Positions 1 to 6,966 of a stretch of 9,451 nt of DNA are shown here, piece after piece; the stretch's first letter is position 1, and each line of letters starts with the position of its first letter. The DNA is from Candidatus Omnitrophota bacterium (GTDB lineage Bacteria; Omnitrophota; Gorgyraeia; Aquiviventales; Aquiviventaceae). The DNA is taken from the NCBI GenBank assembly GCA_016206725.1, contig JACQRA010000138.1, positions 1 to 9,451 on the forward strand, read 5' to 3'. A model generated the notes under the pieces. The model saw only the letters and a list, made by a program, of their open reading frames with translations. It did no database searches and was not told where the DNA came from. The position numbers and the translations under genes were made by a program.

Positions 1-3000
1 CCGCCGTAGATGCCCATGTCGTTGCGCGAACCGTCCTTGTCGTTATATTTCGCGTCCGGATGGCCCGCGTTGATACATGGCGAGTTGGGTTGGAGATGAT
101 AGTCACCACGGTCAGCGCTGACAAATTTCGGATCCGCATCGATGCCGGGATCCGCGTTGGGATTTGTATTGACACCGGAGCCTATCTGTATCGGCCACCC
201 TGCAGGCCGGACCCCATGATCCCAAAAATCATTGAATTCAAACGTGGCGAAATCTCCTCCCGCCCAAGTCCGAACCGCTGGACCAACTTCCGCCCGATTG
301 TCCACCACAATGTTGTTGCGCACCATGACCTCAGAGGAACTGGAGATGTAGATACCGCCTCCTTGGGAATTGGAGCCCACAGACTTGTTATTGATGATGA
401 CGTTATTGACGATCTCCACTCCGGCTCCCCCATCGACGCGAATGCCGCCACCATATTCTGTGGTGGTGTTGTCGCGGATGACGTTGTTCGCGATGAGTCT
501 CCCGGTGCCTCCGTAGATGTTGATACCGCTCCGCTTGTTGCCATCGATAATGTTATGGACGATGCGCCTCGGAGTGTTACGGGGAATGCCGGGTCCGTCA
601 GCGTTGCGAATCGTGAAGCCTTGCACCAGCTCTCCACCCGCGACGCCGAACGGCTTACCGGAGGCGTCGATAATTGTCTTTGCCGGCCCAGCCTCACTAA
701 CCAGATTGACGCCGGCACTTAATCCGACGGATTCTGTGTAGGGCTCGGTTTTCGGGGTGACGCAAATCGTCTCACCAGATTTGGCCGCATTGGCGGCGGC
801 TTGGATCGTCTGATACTGGTACTTCGGCCCGACGTATAGCGATCCCGCAGGACATCCCTGAGGCGGCGGTGGTGGCGCCGAGGCCACCTTCACGGTGATC
901 TTGTCTGAATAGTTGGTGTCCTTCGCTTGGACGGTGAGACCGTACTCCGTCCCCGGCGGCGCGATCATGAGGACACGCGTCAACCCCACATCATTAGACA
1001 CGACGTCAATGGTGTCTTGAGAGCGACCGACGCCAAGTCCACTCCATGTCGATGAGGCAAAGCCCAGAATCTTCCCGGCGGCGTCTTTGGCGACAGCGTA
1101 CAGATTGATCGGCTGGCCCGAGGACACCTCGACCACATCACCCAGTGGTTTGCCCTGCTGATCCACGATCTCAACCGAGGCGATCTGCGACAGCTCGACG
1201 CCGAAGTAAAAGTTCTTCAGGCTCTGCTCAGCAGACTTGTACTGCGGGGAGTAGCCGGTGCGAATCCACTCCTGACTCTTGATGGACGCCTCCGACCTCG
1301 GCACCCAATACCACCAAAACATGCCGGCAAACCACGGCTGTTTCTGCAGCGTGAGGAACGTCGCATCGTACGCCGACTTCTGACACGTTTCATTGTAGAA
1401 CTCCGATTGCGGTTCCCAAGGTCTGTAGGTGCAAGCGCCGAGGCTCTGGTAGCCGATCTCAGTGAAGAGGACTTTTTTGTTCCCGTTATCCTTTGACCAC
1501 TGCGCCAGAGTGGAGATGTCAACGAGCTGCGCGCTTGGGTCGATCGAGTTCTTCCACCACCCGCTAATGAGCTGATCGAGCTGAGGCTGTTGAATGCCTT
1601 GGGGTGTCAAGGAGGGGTACGCGCCCAGCCCGATATAGTCACAGGCCGCCCAGAAGGGAATCCATTTGAACTCGCTGCTGTGGGCGGAGTACGTTAGCTT
1701 GCCCGTATAACGCTGTCGGATGGCGTTAATCACTTGATTCCATCCCTGTACATTCAGTTGACCTTGTCCGCCCGGGGTGTTGGGATCGGTCATCGTCCGC
1801 AGCTCGGTTCCGAAGATCAACAGGTCCACGTCTTCTTGCCGCGCCAGCGAGGCGTAGGACGCGGCAAACCGCGTGTACTCATCGAACCAGGCCTGTCGGT
1901 TGGCCGGCTGGATCTGCCCCGCCCACATATCCTGCCAATTGACGCGTGGATCATCATTCACAATCACATTCAGGTGTAATTTGAGCACCGCCTTCCGCCC
2001 GAGCCTTTTCACTTCACGAATCGCATGGATGAGCGCATCGTCAGTCGGCGACTTAAGGGAATGCCGGAAGATGCGGCTGCCGGTTGGCGAATCCATGTAC
2101 CACGTCATGATCAGGCCGATTGAGTCGGCGCCGGTCTCGGCGAGCTGCCGGATGGCCTGATCGGAGGCGGGGCTTGCGTACTCGTCGAACCACCACGAGG
2201 CGACCGTCGAGCCCTCAACGTCGAAATGCTGCGCTCCGGTCGCTGGAGGAAGCGTGGAGAACGTCAGATCTTCCGAGGAGACACGCTGACCATCTGGGGT
2301 GGAGGAGATCTCTTGATAGTGATAGGTCGTGGAGGGAGTTAATCCACCCAAGTCGATCCGATGGAAGGTTGTGAGGGTCTCGTCTTGTGCCACCTGGTCA
2401 TAGTTGGCAGTCAGGCCGTAGCGAACTATCGAGGTAGACGGTAGGTTGGTTCGCCAACTCACCTCGAAACTGGACGGCGTCGGGAAATCCCAGCTACGCT
2501 CCTCAACGAACCTCAAAGCTTCCGACACCGTGATGCCGTCGGAGATCGGCGACCAGTCACTCTTGAGCCCGGCGCCGTTCTTGGCAAACACCGCATAGTA
2601 GTAGTACCCAGGGGCGCGATTGGTCACGACAAACTTCGTCTCGGTCGCCGCGTAGGCCAGCGCGCGACAATCCAGCTTCGCGCCGGGGAGAGTGAAGCAT
2701 TCCCAGACTTCATAGGAGACTACGCCGGATTCGGGATCACTCGAAGGCGCCCAGTAAACGGTGTAGTTGCCGTCGGTATCGACATCCTGATCGGGCTGTT
2801 CTTCGGTGGGCTGACCCGGGCGTGTCGGCGGCGTTGTATCAATCTTCGACTTGAACGTAATCCCGTCCGAATAGCCGGTGCCGGAGACCATGCCGCTGAA
2901 GTGGTGGGCGCGCACCGCGAAGTAATAGATCGTGCCGGATGACAGCGTCAGGCCTGGAACGGTGACACATTTGTTCGTCCCGGCGGTGGTCCACGCCACG

Positions 3001-3248
3001 ATGGCGGATCCGTCACGGCGATCGCGCCGGACCTCGTAGTCGTAGCTCGCCACGCCGCCGAAAGTCTCGAAGAACGTCGGACCGGTCCAGCACGCGGAGA
3101 GCGTTGTGCCGTTTTCCGTCGTGTCGCCTTGATCTGTCACGACAGGGCTGAAAAATCCGGCAGGCCATTGCAACGCTTCGGCGGGAGCGTGGAGAGGAAC
3201 GACGCTGAGGAGGGTAACGAGCAAGAAGCGACGAATGGGAGGCGCCAT
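1..3248 (-). CDS. Secreted multidomain protein: fibronectin-III repeats, GH113-like TIM barrel, Ig-like domain and parallel beta-helix (3' end outside window)
   Basis: I translated this frame by hand from the ATG at 3248 to base 1 and found 1082 codons without a stop. An in-frame TAG at 3281-3279, with no start codon in between, fixes the start. Residues 1-25 look like a signal peptide (RR, hydrophobic core, AEA before L26). Three fibronectin-III-like domains follow at about 29-133, 136-240 and 245-336. Residues about 340-660 resemble the GH113 family of clan GH-A TIM barrels: FGTEL with E482 as likely acid/base, CDYIGLGAYPSL, then LFTEIGY with E597 as likely nucleophile, and a late GMFWWYW strand. 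An Ig-like segment (about 685-785) and a proline-rich linker lead to a right-handed beta-helix from about 798, with NNVIRDN-type coils and a closing GSRNDMGIYG motif. The known GH113 activity is beta-mannanase, but the substrate here is not predictable. About ten cysteines suggest disulfides. The protein is probably exported or at the cell surface. Confidence 0.85.
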   Translation of the reverse strand, partial: MAPPIRRFLLVTLLSVVPLHAPAEALQWPAGFFSPVVTDQGDTTENGTTLSACWTGPTFFETFGGVASYDYEVRRDRRDGSAIVAWTTAGTNKCVTVPGLTLSSGTIYYFAVRAHHFSGMVSGTGYSDGITFKSKIDTTPPTRPGQPTEEQPDQDVDTDGNYTVYWAPSSDPESGVVSYEVWECFTLPGAKLDCRALAYAATETKFVVTNRAPGYYYYAVFAKNGAGLKSDWSPISDGITVSEALRFVEERSWDFPTPSSFEVSWRTNLPSTSIVRYGLTANYDQVAQDETLTTFHRIDLGGLTPSTTYHYQEISSTPDGQRVSSEDLTFSTLPPATGAQHFDVEGSTVASWWFDEYASPASDQAIRQLAETGADSIGLIMTWYMDSPTGSRIFRHSLKSPTDDALIHAIREVKRLGRKAVLKLHLNVIVNDDPRVNWQDMWAGQIQPANRQAWFDEYTRFAASYASLARQEDVDLLIFGTELRTMTDPNTPGGQGQLNVQGWNQVINAIRQRYTGKLTYSAHSSEFKWIPFWAACDYIGLGAYPSLTPQGIQQPQLDQLISGWWKNSIDPSAQLVDISTLAQWSKDNGNKKVLFTEIGYQSLGACTYRPWEPQSEFYNETCQKSAYDATFLTLQKQPWFAGMFWWYWVPRSEASIKSQEWIRTGYSPQYKSAEQSLKNFYFGVELSQIASVEIVDQQGKPLGDVVEVSSGQPINLYAVAKDAAGKILGFASSTWSGLGVGRSQDTIDVVSNDVGLTRVLMIAPPGTEYGLTVQAKDTNYSDKITVKVASAPPPPPQGCPAGSLYVGPKYQYQTIQAAANAAKSGETICVTPKTEPYTESVGLSAGVNLVSEAGPAKTIIDASGKPFGVAGGELVQGFTIRNADGPGIPRNTPRRIVHNIIDGNKRSGINIYGGTGRLIANNVIRDNTTTEYGGGIRVDGGAGVEIVNNVIINNKSVGSNSQGGGIYISSSSEVMVRNNIVVDNRAEVGPAVRTWAGGDFATFEFNDFWDHGVRPAGWPIQIGSGVNTNPNADPGIDADPKFVSADRGDYHLQPNSPCINAGHPDAKYNDKDGSRNDMGIYG

Positions 3249-3280
3249 GTTGCGTCCGGGTACGCTGGCGATCTGTCCCT

Positions 3281-3310
3281 ACTCTAAAACTCACCGTGTA
3301 ATGTTGTCAA
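3281..3310 (-). promoter_or_regulatory. Possible sigma-70 promoter for the secreted GH113-like gene
   Basis: On the minus strand a perfect TTGACA (3310-3305) is followed after 18 bases by TAGAGT (3286-3281), which matches TATAAT at four of six positions. The -35 hexamer overlaps the stop codon of the CDF gene. A start around 3274 would leave a leader of about 26 bases before the ATG at 3248. The 58-base gap is the longest between genes here. The hexamers are suggestive only, since the -10 is imperfect and the host sigma factor preferences are unknown. Confidence 0.35.
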
Positions 3311-4179
3311 GCGTTTTTTGAGTCTTCCAGTTGAAACGTGGTGTGCGTGATGCCGAATCGCTCGGCGAGGAGATGGTTGATCGCTGACAAGACCTCCGAT
3401 CCCCGCGAGAGGGAATCCACCGTCACATGACCGCTCATGGCCTCCATGCCGGTGGTGATCGTCCACAGGTGGAGATCGTGGATGTCCACGACCCCGTTGA
3501 CTTCACGGATCGCCGCGATGACCTTCGCCAAGCTCAGGTGGGCGGGCGTTCCTTCCAAGAGGATGTTCACGGAGCGCTTGACCAGCAGCCAGGCGTTGAT
3601 CGCAATCAGGCCGCCGATGAACAGGCTCACGAGGGGATCGGCGTGACGCCATCCCTTGAAGCGAATCAATAAACCTGCCGTGATCACTCCCACTGAGCCC
3701 AGGGCATCACTTAGGACATGCAGCCAGGCGCCTTGCACGTTCAAGCTGCTCATCCGGGCATGAAAGAGAATCCGACCGCTGATGAGATTGGCCGCCAAGC
3801 CCAAACAGGCAGCCGCCAACATCGGGCCGGTCAAGACCTCCGGCGGTTGCTGGAGGCGTTGGAGCGCGCGCAGAGCGATCCACACCACCAGCAGACAGAG
3901 GGCTATTCCGTTGATGAGTGCCGCGAGGATTTCGGTGCGGTAATAGCCGTAGGTTTTCTCCGGCGTCGCGGGTCGTGCCGCCATCCACGCGGCAAACAAA
4001 CTCAATCCCAACGCCAGCGTGTCGGTGACCATGTGACCCGCGTCAGCCAACAACGCCAAGCTTCCGCTGATGAGGCCTGCAATGATTTCGATAACCATGA
4101 TGAGCGCGGTGATCATCATGGCCAGCGCCAGTTGACGCAGCCCCCCGTCTCCTGGTCGCTGATGCGGATGGATACTCAT
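3307..4179 (-). CDS. Cation diffusion facilitator (CDF) family transporter, CzcD/ZitB-like
   Basis: This 290-residue protein is a normal-length CDF transporter, an inner-membrane proton-coupled exporter of Zn(II) or similar divalent cations. About six hydrophobic segments span residues 17-205. Both transmembrane metal sites show the zinc-type pattern, with H49 and D53 in ADAGHMVTD and H154 and D158 in HVLSDALGS. TYGYYRTEILAALING and the C-terminal HDLHLW (234-239) are typical of the CzcD/ZitB branch, and the cytoplasmic domain covers about 208-290. The histidine-rich N-terminus seen in many relatives is reduced to HPH. I chose the ATG at 4179: the frame is open further upstream but that part overlaps the preceding gene and reads as non-protein-like sequence. 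The start lies 7 bases after the DsbD-like stop, with only a weak GGAA upstream, so coupled translation is likely. The exact metal cannot be told from sequence. Confidence 0.93.
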   Translation of the reverse strand: MSIHPHQRPGDGGLRQLALAMMITALIMVIEIIAGLISGSLALLADAGHMVTDTLALGLSLFAAWMAARPATPEKTYGYYRTEILAALINGIALCLLVVWIALRALQRLQQPPEVLTGPMLAAACLGLAANLISGRILFHARMSSLNVQGAWLHVLSDALGSVGVITAGLLIRFKGWRHADPLVSLFIGGLIAINAWLLVKRSVNILLEGTPAHLSLAKVIAAIREVNGVVDIHDLHLWTITTGMEAMSGHVTVDSLSRGSEVLSAINHLLAERFGITHTTFQLEDSKNA

Positions 4180-4186
4180 GTCGTTT

Positions 4187-5284
4187 TCATTCCGAATTCC
4201 GCATTCCGAACTCCGCATTGTCGTTGAGTTGGTCGAGCCGTTCGAGGAACCGCTTCGGCGGCAGGAACCCCTGAATGCGCAAGTCCGGCCGTTCTCTGCC
4301 CTGCGCGTCGAAGAGGAGAAGTGTGGGCACCCCATAGACGTTGTAGTCTTCGAACAGTTGTTCCGCTTCCCGCGAGATGCTCCCCGTCGCATCAACCCGA
4401 AGGGTGACCACCGACGAGAGCCGCTGCGCGACGTCAGGGTGTCGAAACGTCACATGATCCATCTCCACACACGGCAGACACCAGTCCGCATAGATATCCA
4501 CGAGCACCGGTTGTCCGCTCTGCCGGGCTTGCTGCAACCTTGCGTAGCTGTAGGGCTGCCAGGCGACCGCAGAGGCGGCGGTTCTTCCGGCGGTCGCGCT
4601 GCGCTGACGCGCAGCGATCCCGAGCAGATAGACGCTGAAGGCGATGAGGACGACACCCAGCGCCCGCTTGCTCCACACCAGCCACTTGCCGGCTTTGGGC
4701 AGTTGCGTCACACGATGCGCCATCACGCCGAGGATAATATAGGGCACACCCATCCCAATCCCCGTCGTCAAGAGCAGGCCAAATCCCAGGACGGGATTGC
4801 CGACTTGACTGACGACCAACAGCAAGGATAACAGAAACGGCCCGATGCAGGGCGCGGCGATGAGACCCACGGTTAGTCCCATGACCAACGCCCCCAGGGG
4901 ACCTACGGTGGCCCGTCCAAATCGCTGGGCAAGCCATCGGGGCGGCTGTAACTCATACAATCCAAACATGCTCAAGGCCAGCGCGATGATGAGTGCTGCC
5001 ACCAGCATGAGCACCGCGGGATGCTGCAACCACGAGCCGAACAACGCGCCCGTCTGCGCGGCGAGCGTACCGAGCAGCGCGTACATGAGCGAGATGCCGG
5101 CGACGTAGGCGATGCCCAACCACACGACATAGCCGGTGCGTCCCTGACCTTGGCCGCTGAAGAAGGCGACGGTCACCGGCACCATCGGATAGACACAGGG
5201 TGTGAGATTCAAGGCGAGGCCCGAGAGGAACGCCGCCAGAAACCAGACCCAGATGGCGTGACTCTGAAAGAGTGACTCAAGCAT
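4187..5284 (-). CDS. DsbD-like thiol:disulfide interchange protein (membrane domain plus thioredoxin domain)
   Basis: The 365-residue product has the membrane (beta) domain of DsbD followed by a C-terminal thioredoxin-like (gamma) domain. In the family, electrons from cytoplasmic thioredoxin pass through two membrane cysteines to the periplasmic CxxC. Here the membrane pair is C30 in NLTPCVYPM and C146 in AAPCIGPF, with about seven hydrophobic segments between residues 10 and 223. The thioredoxin domain (about 240-350) carries C269-L-P-C272 in DIYADWCLPC and the cis-proline motif YGVPTL. The N-terminal periplasmic alpha domain of E. coli DsbD is absent, so the protein is shorter than the roughly 565-residue enzyme, as in many short DsbD forms. 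The ATG at 5284 lies 21 bases after the epimerase stop. An in-frame TAA at 5308-5306 rules out a longer start. The last ten residues come from a heptamer repeat. Likely roles are cytochrome c maturation or disulfide reduction outside the membrane. Confidence 0.92.
   Translation of the reverse strand: MLESLFQSHAIWVWFLAAFLSGLALNLTPCVYPMVPVTVAFFSGQGQGRTGYVVWLGIAYVAGISLMYALLGTLAAQTGALFGSWLQHPAVLMLVAALIIALALSMFGLYELQPPRWLAQRFGRATVGPLGALVMGLTVGLIAAPCIGPFLLSLLLVVSQVGNPVLGFGLLLTTGIGMGVPYIILGVMAHRVTQLPKAGKWLVWSKRALGVVLIAFSVYLLGIAARQRSATAGRTAASAVAWQPYSYARLQQARQSGQPVLVDIYADWCLPCVEMDHVTFRHPDVAQRLSSVVTLRVDATGSISREAEQLFEDYNVYGVPTLLLFDAQGRERPDLRIQGFLPPKRFLERLDQLNDNAEFGMRNSE
4188..4219. repeat. Tandem heptamer array at the DsbD-CDF gene junction
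   Basis: On the plus strand, 7-base units CATTCCG and AATTCCG alternate from 4188, forming two copies of a 14-base dimer (4188-4201 and 4202-4215, one mismatch) plus a partial third copy. The array encodes the last ten residues (356-365) of the DsbD-like protein, overlaps its TGA, and ends 8 bases before the CDF start. On the transcript it is purine-rich (CGGAAT), the only Shine-Dalgarno-like sequence there. Confidence 0.75.
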
Positions 5285-5305
5285 TGAGAGGATGGATGGC
5301 TTCCA

Positions 5306-6361
5306 TTATATCGCGAGGATGCCCTCTTGGCGAAACCATCCGATGGCCCGTCGAATGGCTTCGTCAATCGGCGTCTGGGGAAGATGCAGCTCGCGGAGCG
5401 CCTTTGCGTTGTCCAACCGTTGGCCGGTGCGGCTCAGATGCACCACTTGCCGAGGCAGCCACGGCTCACGCCGCGTCATCCCCGCCACCAACTCGCTGCC
5501 CCACGCCAGGACGTGCGCAACCAACCGAGGACTCTCCCAACGCGGCGGCGAAACGCCGGCGATCGTCGCGACGAGTCGCGCGAAGTCGCGCACCCGCACC
5601 TGCTGGCAGCTTAGCAGATAGCGCTCGCCGATGCGTCCCTGTTCGGCGGCGCGCACATGTCCGACGCCCACATCGCCGGTGTAGACCGCATTGAAGACAT
5701 AGTCGAGATAGCACGGCAGGCGATACTTGGCGAAGGCCAGCACGGCGCGGCCGGAAAAACGATGGGCGTCGTATTCTCCGACGCAGAGGCTGGGATTCAC
5801 AACCACAATCGGCAGTCCCTCGCTGACGAACCGAAGCGCTTCATGCTCCATGGCGATCTTGACCGTCGCATAGAGCGGACGCCACTGATCCTGCGGCCGA
5901 CCGAGCCGGAACCATCCTCGCTGGCGAGGAAGTGTCGCCCCGCCATGGCGGGGCGACCAGGGCTCCGCATCCGTTTCATTCGCGAGTCGTCCAGGCACTT
6001 GGCGGATCGTCGCGGCACTGCTCGTGAAGACGACGCGCGAGGGCCGAGTGTGGAGCAGCGATCGCATCAGCCGATTGACCGAGGCGATGCCGCGCTCGAT
6101 GGCGTGAGCCCGTCGTTCCTGAATGCGTGGATAGTAACCGGCTGCGTCGAACACCCATTCGTATCCTTCCAGCGCACGAGACAGCTCCTCGTCGCGCTCC
6201 AGATCCACCTGCACGCGCTCAATCGGTAGTCCTTCAAGCACGGAGAGGAACCGGGGATTGTGATAGGCCGCGCGCACCGGGTGGCCGTCCGCCAGCAACG
6301 CCCGCACGACATGCGCGCCGATATGTCCGGTGGCCCCTAAGACGAGCGCGCGAGGTGACAA
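5306..6361 (-). CDS. NAD(P)-dependent epimerase/dehydratase family protein (extended SDR, HpnA/dihydroflavonol-reductase-like)
   Basis: The 351-residue protein is an extended short-chain dehydrogenase/reductase acting in the cytoplasm on a nucleotide sugar or related carbonyl substrate. The Rossmann motif GATGHIG is at 9-15, VFDAAGYY at 70-77, the catalytic-site strand VFTSSAA at 111-117 and the YxxxK pair at Y164 and K168. NPSLCVGEYD and the PxxxID-type end fit the branch containing hopanoid-associated HpnA and dihydroflavonol 4-reductases, but no hopanoid genes are nearby, so I give no symbol. The start is taken as TTG at 6361: the Rossmann strand begins at residue 5 and no ATG or GTG lies close upstream in frame. 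It follows the phosphatase stop by a single base, so translation is probably coupled. Residues 135-150 (W-SPRHGGATLPRQRG-W) are encoded by a palindromic insertion described separately and lie just before the YxxxK motif. Confidence 0.88.
   Translation of the reverse strand: MSPRALVLGATGHIGAHVVRALLADGHPVRAAYHNPRFLSVLEGLPIERVQVDLERDEELSRALEGYEWVFDAAGYYPRIQERRAHAIERGIASVNRLMRSLLHTRPSRVVFTSSAATIRQVPGRLANETDAEPWSPRHGGATLPRQRGWFRLGRPQDQWRPLYATVKIAMEHEALRFVSEGLPIVVVNPSLCVGEYDAHRFSGRAVLAFAKYRLPCYLDYVFNAVYTGDVGVGHVRAAEQGRIGERYLLSCQQVRVRDFARLVATIAGVSPPRWESPRLVAHVLAWGSELVAGMTRREPWLPRQVVHLSRTGQRLDNAKALRELHLPQTPIDEAIRRAIGWFRQEGILAI
5915..5959. repeat. In-frame palindromic (REP-like) insertion inside the epimerase gene
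   Basis: Two adjacent inverted repeats sit inside the coding region. The first, 5915-5930, has a 6-bp stem (TCCTCG / CGAGGA) and a 4-base loop. The second, 5934-5957, is a perfect 24-base palindrome centred on CCATGG. Direct repeats ACCA occur at 5911-5914 and 5956-5959. Removing 5915-5959 (45 bases, 15 codons) would leave one ACCA, keep the frame, and join EPW to FRLGRPQ. This resembles REP-like or Rickettsia-palindromic-element-type insertions, but family membership is not shown. Confidence 0.65.
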
Positions 6362-6362
6362 C

Positions 6363-6929
6363 TTATTGAGGAGAGGGTTCTGAGGCGACTTGGACGCGAT
6401 CTAAATCCTTGATGAATCGCTTCAGGGGGCGGTACCACGGATATTGATCGTCAAATCCCAACGCCTTCGCTTCCGTATAGGCTTGCTCGGCGCTCCATCC
6501 CTCTTCGAGCACGCGGTAACTGGCCATCAGGGCGCCGGTGCGCAACTGCCCCTGCCGACAATGCACGAACACGGGCTGACGCCGAGGATCAGTCACGACG
6601 GCCAGGAACGTTTTGACCTCGGTATCCGACGGCTCATCGTAGTTCGAGAGGGGAAGACTAACGAAGTCAAGACCCAGTGCCTCAGCTTGCTTGGCTTCTT
6701 GGGCGATCAGCCGAGGAGGCACCCGCAGCGACACGATGGTTTTGATGCCCATCGCTTTCAGCGCCCGCAGACCCTCTTCGTCGGGTTGCGCGCCACGGCA
6801 AATGCCGGGCGCGACGTATTGGAAGTTTCTAATGACTGAGGACTGGGACGGTTGCTGAACTGCGGAGGGGCTCGCACACCCCGACAGACCAAGGAGAAGA
6901 ATGACTGCAAGCCACATGGGCTGCATCAT
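6363..6929 (-). CDS. Lipoprotein with dual-specificity/tyrosine phosphatase domain
   Basis: The 188-residue product (from the ATG at 6929) starts with a lipoprotein signal: hydrophobic residues 6-15 and lipobox LSGC with the lipidated cysteine at 18. After a Ser/Gln-rich linker comes a cysteine-phosphatase domain (about 35-175). The P-loop is H123-C124-RQGQL-R130-TG, matching the CX5R signature; C124 would form the phosphocysteine. PGICRGAQP near residue 42 and the IVSLR strand near 65 fit the Siw14/DSP-like group. A candidate general acid is D98 or D102 in SNYDEPSD. The lipid anchor suggests action at the membrane facing the periplasm, and the substrate (phosphoprotein, phosphosugar or inositol phosphate) is unknown. 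A TTG at 6938 and ATGs at 6926 and 6917 are alternative starts; the TTG lies next to the repeat array and adds only three residues. The stop is one base before the epimerase start. Confidence 0.87.
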   Translation of the reverse strand: MMQPMWLAVILLLGLSGCASPSAVQQPSQSSVIRNFQYVAPGICRGAQPDEEGLRALKAMGIKTIVSLRVPPRLIAQEAKQAEALGLDFVSLPLSNYDEPSDTEVKTFLAVVTDPRRQPVFVHCRQGQLRTGALMASYRVLEEGWSAEQAYTEAKALGFDDQYPWYRPLKRFIKDLDRVQVASEPSPQ

Positions 6930-6931
6930 AG

Positions 6932-6966
6932 CACTCAATCACTTCATCACTCAATCACTTCATCAC
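6932..6966. repeat. Tandem octamer array filling the gap between GH1 and phosphatase genes
   Basis: On the plus strand two 8-base units, CACTCAAT and CACTTCAT, alternate without error, giving two exact 16-base copies (6932-6947 and 6948-6963) and a partial third (CAC). The array overlaps the GH1 stop codon (6965-6963) and ends 2 bases before the phosphatase ATG at 6929, so it makes up nearly all of the intergenic sequence. On the transcript each 16-base unit carries TGATGAAG and TGATTGAG. Confidence 0.8.

Noticed and set aside
60..722. Overlapping open frames on both strands of 220 and 178 codons near the left edge
   Set aside because: Both lie in other frames over the beta-helix part of the large secreted protein, which shows clear repeat and end motifs in its own frame.
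4180..4395. Longer N-terminus for the CDF protein
   Set aside because: The extra residues overlap the thioredoxin domain of the DsbD-like gene, are Ser/Arg-rich and lack CDF similarity; the ATG at 4179 gives the usual length.
5289..5306. Short inverted repeat between epimerase and DsbD-like genes
   Set aside because: The arms are only about five bases and no T-run follows, so it is too weak to call a terminator or operator.
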